In this document: in pieces, positions 54,721-64,000 of the stretch
Layout: the number at the start of each line of letters is the position of its first letter
Numbering within the stretch: the first letter of the stretch is position 1
Source of the DNA: Rhodococcus sp. IEGM 1381
GTDB lineage: Bacteria > Actinomycetota > Actinomycetes > Mycobacteriales > Mycobacteriaceae
Direction: 5' to 3'
Assembly: GCF_030056795.1 (NCBI RefSeq)
Contig: NZ_JASHKQ010000001.1
Span: 248,001 to 312,000, forward strand
DNA length: 64,000 nt
Made by a program: the position numbers and the translations under genes
The notes under the pieces: model-generated
Told to the model about the DNA's origin: nothing
Databases searched by the model: none
The model's input: the letters and a program-made list of their open reading frames with translations, nothing else

Positions 54721-55683
54721 ATGAGAAGACGATTGTGGAACACAGCTTCATTGTTCGACCTGAGCTCGACCGGCATCGTGACGCGCCGGCAGCTTCGCGA
54801 AGCGGGCGTGAGTGACGCAGCGATCGACGGCAGATGCGCGGCCGGCGGTCCGTGGCAGCGGTTGCTGCCGGGTGTCGTACTGCTGCGCAACGGCCATCCG
54901 TCGACGCTCGAGCGGTCAGCGGCGGCGCTTGCATACGGCGGACCGAAGAGCATGATCACCGGCTGCGTCGGACTCGATTCGTTCGGATACGGCACCAACG
55001 GATCCGCCGGGGAGGTTCATCTACTGCTACCCGCGGAGATGCGTCGGGCATCGGTGTCTTTTGTCCGAGTAGAGCGGACGTGGCGGCTTCCCGAGCCGAT
55101 CACCAAGGGCAGCATCCGAGTTGCTCCTCTGGTGCGTTCATTGGTCGACGCCACACGGGCCGCGAAATCCGAGGCGCGATGCGTTGCTCTGCTGACCGAG
55201 GTGCTCCAGAGAGGCGGCGTATCCATCGACGAGATCGCCGCCGAATTGGCCGAAGGGCCACGTCGCTACAGCGCGCTCACCCGCCGAGTACTCCGCGAGT
55301 TGCGGGACAACGCGCACTCGGTGGCGGAACTCGAGGACCAGCGACTCTACCGAACCAGCGGGCTGCCTGCGATGACACACAACTGCGACATCTACGCCCG
55401 GAGCGGCGAGTTCATCGCCAACACCGACGGGTGGATCGACGCCGTGGCATTGGCACGAGAAATCGATTCCATCGCGCATCATCTGTCACCGGCCGACTAC
55501 CAGCGGACACAAGCCCGACGCAACCGAATGCAGGCCCACGGACTGATCGTCGTATCCCATTCACCGCAAGACATCCGCGATCGGCCAGACCAGGTGCTCG
55601 ACGAACTACGGATGAACTATCAGCACGCCCTTGCCAGACCTCGACCGGATGTGGTCATGGTTCCGCGCGAATCGACCGCGTGA
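54721..55683 (+). CDS. AbiEi-like antitoxin-domain protein with endonuclease-like C-terminus
   Basis: A 320-residue protein. Residues 12-60 (TGIVTRRQLREAGVSDAAIDG, then WQRLLPGVVLL) are the winged-helix of AbiEi-type antitoxins; the C-terminal 120 residues (LPAMTHNCDIYARSGEFIANTDGWIDAVALAREIDS, then GLIVVSHSPQDI) look like the DUF559/Vsr-like nuclease fold, with the acid in the place of the family's D-F-x-W motif partly changed (TDGWID). Such proteins are common in actinobacteria, and no AbiEii toxin partner is adjacent. It is bracketed by four copies of a palindromic repeat, two on each side. Confidence 0.72.
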   Translation: MRRRLWNTASLFDLSSTGIVTRRQLREAGVSDAAIDGRCAAGGPWQRLLPGVVLLRNGHPSTLERSAAALAYGGPKSMITGCVGLDSFGYGTNGSAGEVHLLLPAEMRRASVSFVRVERTWRLPEPITKGSIRVAPLVRSLVDATRAAKSEARCVALLTEVLQRGGVSIDEIAAELAEGPRRYSALTRRVLRELRDNAHSVAELEDQRLYRTSGLPAMTHNCDIYARSGEFIANTDGWIDAVALAREIDSIAHHLSPADYQRTQARRNRMQAHGLIVVSHSPQDIRDRPDQVLDELRMNYQHALARPRPDVVMVPRESTA

Positions 55684-55727
55684 ATGGACCATCGAACACG
55701 TCTGACAGGTGCGGTGGCTCATTGACG
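55680..55727. repeat. Palindromic repeat copy 3
   Basis: GTGAATGGACCATCGAACACGTCTGACAGG... and a closing GGCTCATTGACG. It overlaps the last codon of the AbiEi-like gene, and the arms carry more mismatches than in the other copies. Confidence 0.6.
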
Positions 55728-55743
55728 CCGGACAAGCGGATGC

Positions 55744-55791
55744 GTGAATGGACCTTTGCATACGTCTGACCGGTGCAGTGGTCCATTGACG
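55744..55791. repeat. Palindromic repeat copy 4
   Basis: GTGAATGGACC...TTTGCATACGTCTGA...GGTCCATTGACG, close to copy 2. It lies between the AbiEi-like gene and the end of accD4. Confidence 0.65.
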
Positions 55792-55843
55792 CGAACGGGA
55801 GCGGAGCGACCGCCGATGGACGACGGCCCCAGCTTCAGTGTGG

Positions 55844-57388
55844 CTAGATCGGGAGCAACGAGTGCTTACGCGGACTCTTGACCACTTCTTTGTCCCGGAG
55901 AATGTGCAGGGCCTTGCGGATTTCGAGGCGCGTGCTCGACGGCTCGATGACGGCGTCGATGTAGCCACGCTCGGCCGCGATCCAGGGGGTTGCGACATGC
56001 TCGTTGTAGAAGTTGATCAGCTGCTTGCGCAGGGCCGGTGCATTTTCTCCGGCCTCGGCGAGTTGCTTGCGACTCATGATGTTTATGGCACCCTCGGCAC
56101 CCATGACGGCGATACGGGCAGTCGGCCAGGCGAAGTTGATGTCGGCCCCGAGCTGCTTCGAGCCCATCACCGCGTATCCACCGCCGTAGGACTTGCGAAT
56201 CACCACGGTCACCTTCGGGACTGTCGCTTCGACGAAGGAGTAAATGAAGCGTCCACCACGATGAATCACACCCTGCTTTTCCTGATCCACTCCGGGGAGG
56301 AATCCTGGTGTGTCGACGAGAAAGATGATGGGGATGTTGTACGCATCGCTGAGTCGGATGAAGCGGGCGGCCTTGTCGGCTGCTTTGGCGTCGAGCGCTC
56401 CGGACAGGTGCATCGGCTGATTGGCGACGACTGCCACCGGTCGCCCGTCGACGCGAGAAAAGCCGGTGATGACATTCGACGCAGTCTGTCCGGCGATCTC
56501 ATGAAATTCGCCGTCGTCGAAGATCCGCATGATGATGTCGCGCATGTCGTAACCGGCGTTGTCGGCGTCGGGCATGAAGGTGTCGAGCTTGCGATCGGAG
56601 TCGGTTATCTCGGGCTCGAGACCCGAGTTGATCACCGGAGACTCTTCCTGACAGCTCGACGGCAGGTAGCTCAAGTAGTTTCGGATCCACTCGAAGGCCG
56701 CCTTCTCGTCGGCTGCCACGTGGTGAACGTTTCCGTTGCCCGCCTGCACCCGTGCGCTGCCGAGATCGCCGAGGCTGACGTCCTCGCCCGTGACGGACTT
56801 GATGACGTCCGGTCCGGTGACGAACATGTACGCCTCTTCGGTGGCGACGACGATGTCGGTGTTGATGGGTGCGTACACGGCACCGCCGGCACACTTGCCG
56901 AGGATCAGCGAGATCTGCGGGCTCAGTCCGGACAACGCTTCGTGGCGTCGACCCAGCTCGGCATACCAGGCCAGAGACGTGACCGCGTCCTGAACACGAG
57001 CTCCACCGGAGTCGTTGATGCCGACGACCGGGCAACCCATCTTGATCGCGAAGTCCATGATGCCGGCGACCTTGCGGCCGAACATCTCGCCGACGGTTCC
57101 GCCGAACACCGTCTGATCGTGCGAGAACACTGCGATCGGGCGGCCGTCGACGGTTCCGTGACCGGTGACGACGCCGTCGCTGTAGAGGGCACCGGGATCG
57201 TTGGGGGCCTTCACCAGTGCGCCGATCTCGACGAAACTACCGGGATCGAGCAACGAGTTGACGCGATCGCGAGCGCTGGGTATGCCCTTTTTCGCGCGCT
57301 TCGCTATCCCGATCTCGCCGGCCGGTTCTTTGGCCAGTTCGAGCCTCGCCCGTAGTTCGGCCAGCTTCTCCGCAGTGGTGCCACTCAA
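55844..57388 (-). CDS. accD4: Acyl-CoA carboxylase beta subunit AccD4
   Basis: A 514-residue carboxyltransferase with the two crotonase-type halves. N half: [14 protein letters not shown] and the oxyanion-forming [12 protein letters not shown] half: [23 protein letters not shown] and [19 protein letters not shown]. With AccA3/AccD5/AccE5 it carboxylates long-chain acyl-CoA, giving the extender unit Pks13 condenses with the FadD32 product in mycolic acid synthesis. It lies three bases after pks13, the standard fadD32-pks13-accD4 order. Start ATG 57388. Confidence 0.95.
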   Translation of the reverse strand: MSGTTAEKLAELRARLELAKEPAGEIGIAKRAKKGIPSARDRVNSLLDPGSFVEIGALVKAPNDPGALYSDGVVTGHGTVDGRPIAVFSHDQTVFGGTVGEMFGRKVAGIMDFAIKMGCPVVGINDSGGARVQDAVTSLAWYAELGRRHEALSGLSPQISLILGKCAGGAVYAPINTDIVVATEEAYMFVTGPDVIKSVTGEDVSLGDLGSARVQAGNGNVHHVAADEKAAFEWIRNYLSYLPSSCQEESPVINSGLEPEITDSDRKLDTFMPDADNAGYDMRDIIMRIFDDGEFHEIAGQTASNVITGFSRVDGRPVAVVANQPMHLSGALDAKAADKAARFIRLSDAYNIPIIFLVDTPGFLPGVDQEKQGVIHRGGRFIYSFVEATVPKVTVVIRKSYGGGYAVMGSKQLGADINFAWPTARIAVMGAEGAINIMSRKQLAEAGENAPALRKQLINFYNEHVATPWIAAERGYIDAVIEPSSTRLEIRKALHILRDKEVVKSPRKHSLLPI

Positions 57389-57391
57389 GAT

Positions 57392-60300
57392 CTACGCTCC
57401 GGTTCTTGCAGACTCGATGTTCTCGAGCGTCTTCGACAGATGGGCCGCAATTTTTCCAATGTACGGCTCGTCGACGACAGCGAGGTGATCGCCTCCGACG
57501 TACACGATCTCGAGGTCTTCCACCACCGGTCCCCAACCACCGTGCTCTTCGCGGGTGGCAAACGCGGGTTCGAGGGCGATTGCATCGTCGTGGTACTTGT
57601 CTGCCAGATACAGCGTCACGTGCCCGCCGTACGGCTTGAGTTCGGCCGTCTGGATCGCGCGGTTGTCGAGCCACGATGTGCGCTGGTGCTCGATGATGCC
57701 GCCGGGGATCTTTGCGCCGCTGAGCTTGACCAGATCGGTGATGATGCGGATCTGCCCCTCGTCGTCCGCCTCGACCAGCTTGTCGTAGGGAATCGGGTAG
57801 TCGACGTTGTAGGCCTTCTTCGCGAACGCGGCGTACCGCTCCCAGCGCTTGCGCACCTCGTCCTTGGTCTCCGGGATCTCCTCGCCGGCCATGACGGTGT
57901 CGAGCAGCCCGACGTAGGCGACCTCGATGCCTTCCTCTTCCATCTGACGCGCCACCTCGTAAGCGAGGATGCCGCCGAGCGACCATCCGACGAACACGTA
58001 CGGTCCCTCGGGCTGGATTGCCTTGATCAGCGGCACGTACTCTGCGGCTCGCACGGCGATGGGTCCTTCGACACGCTCGAGTCCGTACATCGGGGTGCCT
58101 GCGGGCAACTTCCGCAGCAGCGGCTCGTAGGCGACGGTGGAGCTACCGGCCGAGTGGAACGCGAATACCGGTGTGACAGTGGATCCTTCGGGTCGGGCAC
58201 GCAAATTCCGTACGACGCCGTCGATCTCACCGCCCTCGAGGTGCGGGCGAACCCTGTCTGCCAGCTGCTCGATTGTCTCCGAGTCCAGGACGTCGTCCAA
58301 GGTGATCTCGCCGCCCGCCCGTTCGGTCAGACGAGCAGCCAACTTCTCGGCCGTCTCGTCGTCGAGGATCGGCAGGGTGTTGAAGATGCCCTTCGCCGAT
58401 TCCTTCGTCACCACTGCCCACGTTGCGAACGTCATCCGCTCGGCGTTGTCCCGCGGCGGTACGTCGGACCCGGCCGCTTCGGCGAACGCTTCCTTGCCGC
58501 CCAGGTCGGTCTGGGCTGCAGCGGGAGCCGGCGCGGCGACGGCTGCCTCGGGCACCTCCACCACAGGAGCCGACTCGGCAACCCGTGTCGGCTCGACGGC
58601 AGCCTGTTCGGCCGCCTTCTCTGCTGCCTGCTTGTCGGCCAGTGCCTGCACCTCGTCGCGATTGTCGATTGCGTAACGCAAGTACTTCTCGACCTCGAGC
58701 AGGTTCGCGTCGCGCACGGCCTGCAATTGCACTGTGGGAATGTCGAATTCGTATTCCACGCGGTTCTTGATGCGGACGGCACTGAGCGAATCGAGCCCCA
58801 GTTCGATCAGCGGAACCTCGGGCGGGAGATCCTCGGGCGCGTAGCCCATGGACTCGGCGACGATGATCGCCAATCGGTCTTCGAGCTTCTGATTGCCGTT
58901 CGGATCCCAACGGTCACCGAACGTCTCGACGACCTCCGGCAATTCTTCCATCGGCGACGAGCTCTGTTGTTCGACGGCGACAACAGGTTCCGGACGCACG
59001 TCACCCGAGGTGACGACGGCCTCGTGGAGCAGGGTGAACGCCGAGCCCTCGTGTGCGTGCACCTGAACCGACGCGCCACCGAGGTGCGAGGTCAACGTGG
59101 TGACGACCGTGCCCACCTTCGGCACCGCAGCATGGGAGACCGAAACACCAAGGGCCACATCGGAGAACACCTGCGACGCAGCAGCCGTGACGAGTGCATC
59201 GAATCCGGTGACAGCCGAGGCCTGAACTTCCCAGACGTGGCGGCCGTCGGGCAGTGCGACGCGTGCGCCGGGCACCCGCGTGTTGCCACTGGAGCTGACC
59301 TGCGAGTTGAGCCAGAACTCCTTGCGCAGGTACGCAGTACGCGGGATGGCTGCGTACGGGCCGGACTCGAACAGTGTCGCCAACTCCAGCGCGTGCCCGT
59401 GGACGTACAGCTGCGCCAGCGCGGCCAGGAACGTCTCTGCCTCGTCTTCTTTGCGCTTGAGTGTCGGGATCAGCGTCGAGTCTGCGACACCCGCAGCCCA
59501 CGCGGTCGCGGCCACGGACATCAACGCCACCGGGTTGGGCGCAAGCTCGATGAACGTTGTATGTCCATCTCCCACAGCGACATTGACGGCCTGCGTGAAC
59601 CAGACCGGATGACGCATTCCCTTGGTCCAGTAGTCGACGCCATGGATCGCCGCATGCCCGACGCGATAGTGCGCCTCACGATCGACCGAGGAGTAGACCC
59701 CGGCGGTGAGCGTGCTCGGTTCGATTCCGGCCAGTTCGGCGGCCAGCTCACCGAGCAGCGCGTCGACGGCCGCGGTATGACCGGCCCCCTTGACGTCGAG
59801 CAGGCGAGCCATTTTGCCTGCGGCCTCGGCCATCTCGACGAGAGCCTCGACCTCGGCGCGCGGACCGCCGACCGTGGTGTGCGTCGGTGCGGCGTAGACG
59901 CATGGTTCCACATGCGGGAACTGATCGGTGAGGGTCTTGACCTCGTCGGGGGTGTACTCCACGAGTGCCATGGCACCCTGCGAGGCAGCGCCGAGACCGT
60001 CCTGGCCCTCGGCCAGCAGACGCGAGCGGGCGTAGATGATGCGGACGGCGTCTTCGAGGTTCAGCCCACCGGCGACGTATCCGGCCGCGACCTCACCCAT
60101 CGAGTGTCCGATGACTGCGGCCGGCTCGGCTCCGTGCGCGCGAAGTGTTGCGGCCAAGGCGATCTGGATGACGAAGATCGCAACCTGGGAGTTCTCGAAC
60201 TCGTAGGTCTGCGAGTCGTCCAGGATGATCTCGCGGATGGAGTAGCCGGCTTCGTCGACGAGAAGTTCGTCCACCTTGTCCACCTCGGCGGCGAACACGG

Positions 60301-62467
60301 CATTGGTTCGGTACAGCCGCGATGCCATCTTGCGGTGCTGCGAGCCGAAGCCGGAGAAAACCCACACCGCGCCGTTGGACGCGGGTGAATCCGCGGAGAA
60401 CACGCCCGGGCCCGGCTTACCGGCTGCTATGGCGCGAAGCCCGGCGATGGCCTCGGCCGTGGTGGATGCGAGAACCACTGCGCGCGAACGCCCGTGGTTG
60501 CGGCGAGCCAACGTGCGGCCCACGTCGACGAGAGACGTCGTGCTGCCCTCTTCGGTCTCGAGCCAGTCGGCCAGCTCCGATGCAGCCCGCTTACGGCGCG
60601 ACGGCAGAGCGGCAGACACAGCGAGAATCACTGTCTCCGAGCCCAATTCGGTTTCCGCCAGGATGGTCTCGGCCTCGGCTACCGGATCGGTCGTCTCGAC
60701 CGCGGACACGATCGGCTCCGACACGACGGGCTCTGGATCGGCAACGATCGGCAGTTCCTCACCAGCGACATCGGTGACACCCTCGACGAGAGCGGCCTCC
60801 GGGTCCACGGCCGAGGCGTCGAACACGCCGTCGGTCTCACCCGGGACGTACTCGCGCACGACGACGTGCGCGTTGGTACCGCCGAAGCCGAAGCCGGAGA
60901 CGCCTGCGACGGCCTTGCCGGTGTAGCGCGGCCAGTCGGTGGCCTCCGGGATGACCTTCAGGTGCGCCTTGTCGAAGTCGATGTACGGGTTGGGGCCCAC
61001 GTAGTTCAGCGACGCGGGCAGCTTGTTCGCCTGCATCGCTAGCACCACCTTGATCAATCCTGCTGCGCCTGCGGCAGATTCGAGGTGCCCGAAGTTGGTC
61101 TTCGCCGATCCCAGCAGGGCCGGCTTGTCGGCGTCGCGGCCACGGCCGACCACTCGTCCCAAAGCGTCCGCCTCGATGGGATCGCCGAGGATCGTTCCGG
61201 TGCCGTGCGCTTCGATGTAATCCACGCCCGACGGGTTGATGCCGGCGTCGCGGTAGGCGAAGCGCAGTGCGTCGGCCTGCGCGTCCGGGTTCGGTGCCAG
61301 CAGACCGTTGGAGCGGCCGTCCTGGTTGATCGCAGATCCGGCGATGACGGCGAGTACCTGATCACCGTCCCGTTCGGCGTCTTCGAGTCGCTTGAGGACG
61401 ACGAGTCCGCCACCTTCGGAGCGGATCATGCCGTTCGCGTCGGACGAGAACGCCTTGATCTTGCCGTCGGGTGCCAACACGCCCGTCTGGCCGAATCCGA
61501 CGGTGATCGGCGGCGCGAGCAGCATGTTGACGCCGCCCGCCACGGCGAGATCGGATTCGCCGGTACGCAAGCTGCGCACCGCCTGGTGCACGGCAACCAG
61601 GGAGGACGAGCAGGCGGTGTCGACGGCGATCGACGGCCCGCGGAAGTCGTAGAAGTACGACACCCGGTTGGCCACGATGGCCGTGGACGTACCGGTGAGC
61701 GCATACGGGTGCACGGCCGGGTCACTCACGGCAATGAGCTGATAGTCGTTCGACGAGCTGCCGATGAAGACACCCACCTGGCGGCCCTTGATCGAGCTGG
61801 CCGGAATGTGCGCGTGCTCGAGCGCTTCCCACGTCAGTTCCAGCGCGAGCCGCTGCTGCGGATCGACGTTGACGACCTCGTTGGGCGACATCGCGAAGAA
61901 CTCGGCGTCGAAGGTCTTCACGTCGTCGAGGTAACCGCCCTTGGTCACCGTCGCGGCCACGGCGGCGGCGATGACGGGATCGGAGGTGAATTCCTGCCAG
62001 CGGCCGTCGGGCAGATCGGTGATGCCGTCGCGGCCCTCGATGAGCAGCGACCACATCTCCTCCGGAGTGTGTCCGGTGCCGGGGAAGCGGGACGACAGGC
62101 CGACGATCGCGACGTCGTGTGCGTCGCCGGACTGCCCGCCGCTGGTATAGAAAGCATCGTCGACGGTGCCGACCGGCTCGTCCGGTTCGCCCTCGATGAT
62201 GATCTTGGCCAGCGAGGCGATGGTGGGGTGCTGGTAGACGACGGTGGCGGTCAAGGTGACCCCCACCAGCTCTTCGATCTCTCCGCTCAGTGCGACGGCA
62301 TCGCGAGAGGACAGACCGAATTCCTCCATCGGACGGTCGTCGGAGATGGCCGACGCCGGTTGCCCAGTCGCGTCCGCAACCCAGTTGCGTAGCCAGTCCC
62401 GCAGCTGGGCGACCGTGAGGTCCGTCCCGTCCGCACTCTGAATCTTGTCTGTCTCTTGTTCAGCCAT
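57392..62467 (-). CDS. pks13: Polyketide synthase Pks13, mycolic acid condensase
   Basis: A 1691-residue modular enzyme: N-terminal ACP (about 20-95, EFGLSSRDAV with Ser54), ketosynthase (about 115-540, DTACSSSLVA with Cys286), acyltransferase (about 680-1000, VIGHSMGEVAAGY), C-terminal ACP (about 1215-1290, LIELGLDSLSAVRIKN), and thioesterase (about 1420-1690, FVGWSLGGILAYEV). It condenses the meromycoloyl chain from FadD32 with a carboxyacyl extender from the AccD4 complex and releases alpha-alkyl beta-keto acid onto trehalose. Domain order and catalytic positions match M. tuberculosis. Start ATG 62467. Confidence 0.97.
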   Translation of the reverse strand: MAEQETDKIQSADGTDLTVAQLRDWLRNWVADATGQPASAISDDRPMEEFGLSSRDAVALSGEIEELVGVTLTATVVYQHPTIASLAKIIIEGEPDEPVGTVDDAFYTSGGQSGDAHDVAIVGLSSRFPGTGHTPEEMWSLLIEGRDGITDLPDGRWQEFTSDPVIAAAVAATVTKGGYLDDVKTFDAEFFAMSPNEVVNVDPQQRLALELTWEALEHAHIPASSIKGRQVGVFIGSSSNDYQLIAVSDPAVHPYALTGTSTAIVANRVSYFYDFRGPSIAVDTACSSSLVAVHQAVRSLRTGESDLAVAGGVNMLLAPPITVGFGQTGVLAPDGKIKAFSSDANGMIRSEGGGLVVLKRLEDAERDGDQVLAVIAGSAINQDGRSNGLLAPNPDAQADALRFAYRDAGINPSGVDYIEAHGTGTILGDPIEADALGRVVGRGRDADKPALLGSAKTNFGHLESAAGAAGLIKVVLAMQANKLPASLNYVGPNPYIDFDKAHLKVIPEATDWPRYTGKAVAGVSGFGFGGTNAHVVVREYVPGETDGVFDASAVDPEAALVEGVTDVAGEELPIVADPEPVVSEPIVSAVETTDPVAEAETILAETELGSETVILAVSAALPSRRKRAASELADWLETEEGSTTSLVDVGRTLARRNHGRSRAVVLASTTAEAIAGLRAIAAGKPGPGVFSADSPASNGAVWVFSGFGSQHRKMASRLYRTNAVFAAEVDKVDELLVDEAGYSIREIILDDSQTYEFENSQVAIFVIQIALAATLRAHGAEPAAVIGHSMGEVAAGYVAGGLNLEDAVRIIYARSRLLAEGQDGLGAASQGAMALVEYTPDEVKTLTDQFPHVEPCVYAAPTHTTVGGPRAEVEALVEMAEAAGKMARLLDVKGAGHTAAVDALLGELAAELAGIEPSTLTAGVYSSVDREAHYRVGHAAIHGVDYWTKGMRHPVWFTQAVNVAVGDGHTTFIELAPNPVALMSVAATAWAAGVADSTLIPTLKRKEDEAETFLAALAQLYVHGHALELATLFESGPYAAIPRTAYLRKEFWLNSQVSSSGNTRVPGARVALPDGRHVWEVQASAVTGFDALVTAAASQVFSDVALGVSVSHAAVPKVGTVVTTLTSHLGGASVQVHAHEGSAFTLLHEAVVTSGDVRPEPVVAVEQQSSSPMEELPEVVETFGDRWDPNGNQKLEDRLAIIVAESMGYAPEDLPPEVPLIELGLDSLSAVRIKNRVEYEFDIPTVQLQAVRDANLLEVEKYLRYAIDNRDEVQALADKQAAEKAAEQAAVEPTRVAESAPVVEVPEAAVAAPAPAAAQTDLGGKEAFAEAAGSDVPPRDNAERMTFATWAVVTKESAKGIFNTLPILDDETAEKLAARLTERAGGEITLDDVLDSETIEQLADRVRPHLEGGEIDGVVRNLRARPEGSTVTPVFAFHSAGSSTVAYEPLLRKLPAGTPMYGLERVEGPIAVRAAEYVPLIKAIQPEGPYVFVGWSLGGILAYEVARQMEEEGIEVAYVGLLDTVMAGEEIPETKDEVRKRWERYAAFAKKAYNVDYPIPYDKLVEADDEGQIRIITDLVKLSGAKIPGGIIEHQRTSWLDNRAIQTAELKPYGGHVTLYLADKYHDDAIALEPAFATREEHGGWGPVVEDLEIVYVGGDHLAVVDEPYIGKIAAHLSKTLENIESARTGA

Positions 62468-62509
62468 TACTCACCAAGCTATGTATCGAAGGAACGGGAC
62501 GCCCAGAGA

Positions 62510-64000
62510 TCAGTCGGGCAGTTCGGCGTCCGGGAACGCCGTCTGCTGATAGCCGCCGCGGAGCGTGCCCTCGATGTACGCGGCCTTGCATGCGCGTCGA
62601 GCGATTTTTCCGCTCGACGTACGCGGAATGGAACCGGCCGGGACCAGGAGGACGTCGCGCACCGTGACGCCGTGCCGTGCCGATACTGCGGCACGCACCT
62701 CGTCGGCGATCGGAGCCGGGTCTGCCTTGCCGGAGCCGGGTGCGCGCTCGGCGACGATGACGAGCTGCTCGGAACTGTCGTCGGAGTCCTTGGTCAGGGC
62801 CGCGCCACTGAACTCGAACACGATGTCGGGGAGCTGGTTGAGCGGGACGGCGAAGGCCGCCACGAAGCCGGGACGCAATGCCTTGCTGGCTTCCTGGGCC
62901 GAGAACTCGAGGTCCTGCGGGTAGTGATTGCGGCCGTCGACGATGACGAGGTCCTTGACGCGACCGGTGATGTAGAGCTCGCCGTCGTGATAGACACCGA
63001 AGTCACCGGTACGCATCCAGTTGCCACCCTCGGGAGCACCGTCTGCGTGCGAGCCCTCGAGGTTGCGGTGTACGAGCTTGTTGTGGAAGGTCTCGGTGGT
63101 CTCGGTCTCGCGACCCCAGTAGCCCTGACCGATATTCTCACCGTGCAACCAGATCTCGCCGACGTGCTCGTCTGCAACCTCGGAGGCGGTCTCGGAATCG
63201 ACGATGGCTGCCCACTGGCTGCGGGCGACCGTTCCCGTGGAAACCTGTGGGATTGCACCGGGTGCATCGGGGGCGACGACCACGAAGTTGCCTGCATTGA
63301 GCTCCGTGCGGTCGACGTAGACGACCTTGGCCTCGTCGGCGTGCTTGCTGGTGGAGACGAACAGCGTGGCCTCGGCCATGCCGTAGGACGGCTTGATGGC
63401 GGACTTCGGCAGGCCGTAGGGGCCGAACGCGTCGTTGAACTTCTTCATCGACGACGTCGTGACGGGCTCGCTGCCGTTGATCAGACCGATGACGTTCGAC
63501 AGGTCCAGGCTCTCGCCGTTCTTCGGCAGACCACGCTGGGCGGCGTGCTCGAACGCGAAGTTCGGTGCCGCCGCGAACGTGCCTGCGCCGTCGGAGACGG
63601 CTGCGAGTTCCTTGATCCAGCGCCACGGCCGCTGTACGAACGCGCGCGGGCTCATGATGGTGATGTATTTGCCACCGAGCGCCGGGAGGATGACGGTGAG
63701 CAGACCCATGTCGTGGAACATCGGCAGCCAGGTGACGCCACGCGAATCGTGGTTGATCTCCATGCTGTCGACCATCTGCAGCGCGTTGACGCCGACCGCG
63801 CGGTGGGTGATCTCCACGCCGGCCGGGGTTCGCGTCGAGCCGGACGTGTACTGCAGGTAGGCGATGTCGTCGAGCGTTGCCGTCGGCTCCACCCACGTCT
63901 CGCCCACGCTGTCCGGGACGGCGTCGACGGCGATGATCCGCGGACGCTCCGCGGCGGGCAGCGCACGGAAGAACGCGCGCACACCCGCGGCCGAGCTACT
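62510..64000 (-). CDS. fadD32: Long-chain fatty-acyl-AMP ligase FadD32, 5' end outside window
   Basis: 496 residues of the C-terminal part are visible, open to the right edge. [19 protein letters not shown] is the ATP-binding loop, [12 protein letters not shown] and [11 protein letters not shown] follow, [39 protein letters not shown] is the adenylation-domain hinge, and [14 protein letters not shown] holds the C-terminal Lys. It activates meromycolic acid as acyl-AMP and loads it on Pks13. It is upstream of pks13 in the operon, 42 bases apart. Confidence 0.95.
   Translation of the reverse strand, partial: SSSAAGVRAFFRALPAAERPRIIAVDAVPDSVGETWVEPTATLDDIAYLQYTSGSTRTPAGVEITHRAVGVNALQMVDSMEINHDSRGVTWLPMFHDMGLLTVILPALGGKYITIMSPRAFVQRPWRWIKELAAVSDGAGTFAAAPNFAFEHAAQRGLPKNGESLDLSNVIGLINGSEPVTTSSMKKFNDAFGPYGLPKSAIKPSYGMAEATLFVSTSKHADEAKVVYVDRTELNAGNFVVVAPDAPGAIPQVSTGTVARSQWAAIVDSETASEVADEHVGEIWLHGENIGQGYWGRETETTETFHNKLVHRNLEGSHADGAPEGGNWMRTGDFGVYHDGELYITGRVKDLVIVDGRNHYPQDLEFSAQEASKALRPGFVAAFAVPLNQLPDIVFEFSGAALTKDSDDSSEQLVIVAERAPGSGKADPAPIADEVRAAVSARHGVTVRDVLLVPAGSIPRTSSGKIARRACKAAYIEGTLRGGYQQTAFPDAELPD

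Noticed and set aside
54418..55791. Palindromic repeats as a CRISPR array
   Set aside because: Only four copies, unevenly spaced, two pairs separated by a gene, variable sequence, and no cas genes in the window.
57440..60388. Long plus-strand open frame of 982 codons inside pks13
   Set aside because: It is antisense to the unambiguous thioesterase-ACP-AT half of Pks13; its composition (runs of Arg, Asp, Val, His) is what high-GC third positions produce on the opposite strand.
61085..62392. 435-codon plus-strand frame opposite the ketosynthase of pks13
   Set aside because: Antisense shadow of a catalytic domain with all active-site motifs intact; no domain recognised.

Overview
The window reads as chromosome of a high-GC, mycolic-acid-producing actinobacterium, most likely Rhodococcus or a close Nocardiaceae relative. 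The right two thirds carry the arabinogalactan and mycolic acid machinery typical of Mycobacteriales: galactan exporter, GlfT1, RmlABC, DprE1/DprE2, AftA, two Emb proteins, AccD4, Pks13 and FadD32. Gene order from about 24 to 64 kb resembles the M. tuberculosis Rv3777-Rv3801 neighbourhood, but with insertions. All family assignments come from reading the translated sequence; no database search was possible.

Bases 1-9.7 kb are accessory: two unknown proteins, a PLP lyase divergent from a CGNR zinc-finger protein, an MFS exporter beside a remnant of a MmyB-type regulator, a membrane adenylate cyclase, and a TetR/MFS drug-efflux pair sharing an operator. Short dispersed repeats with the 13-mer CAGTTTCCGCACC punctuate this stretch.

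Bases 10.0-14.8 kb are a lower-GC island and the most unusual part. A tightly overlapping three-gene operon encodes a multiubiquitin-type beta-grasp protein, a DUF6791-ThiF (E1-like) adenylyltransferase and a cysteine-rich DUF6527 protein, a candidate ubiquitin-like modification or defence system. It is transcribed divergently from a HigB-like toxin and a HigA antitoxin fused to an ImmA/IrrE metalloprotease domain. Two related palindromes lie in the shared control region. A tyrosine recombinase broken by a one-base deletion follows, then tRNA-Arg and tRNA-Ser.

Bases 15.5-24.9 kb hold housekeeping and surface genes: a dienelactone-hydrolase-like protein with an altered nucleophile, HisC/Pat, a mycolyltransferase-type esterase, DUF3072, an Excalibur protein, a pseudouridine synthase, an FNT channel, tRNA-Ser(UGA), a MarR regulator and two oxidoreductases.

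Bases 25-64 kb build the cell wall. Bpa (proteasome activator) precedes wzm-wzt-glfT1. Facing these is an operon of polyprenyl-phosphate GT2, GtrA, a large GT-C/YfhO-like protein and a divergent GlfT2, which could decorate or extend galactan. rmlB is separated from rmlA-rmlC by a three-gene cassette with a WXG100-like protein. A GtrA protein faces dprE1-dprE2-aftA, followed by an extra GT-C-like protein and two emb genes. DprE1 has Ala at the benzothiazinone-target Cys position. After an AbiEi-like gene bracketed by palindromic repeats, fadD32-pks13-accD4 closes the window, with fadD32 running off the right edge.
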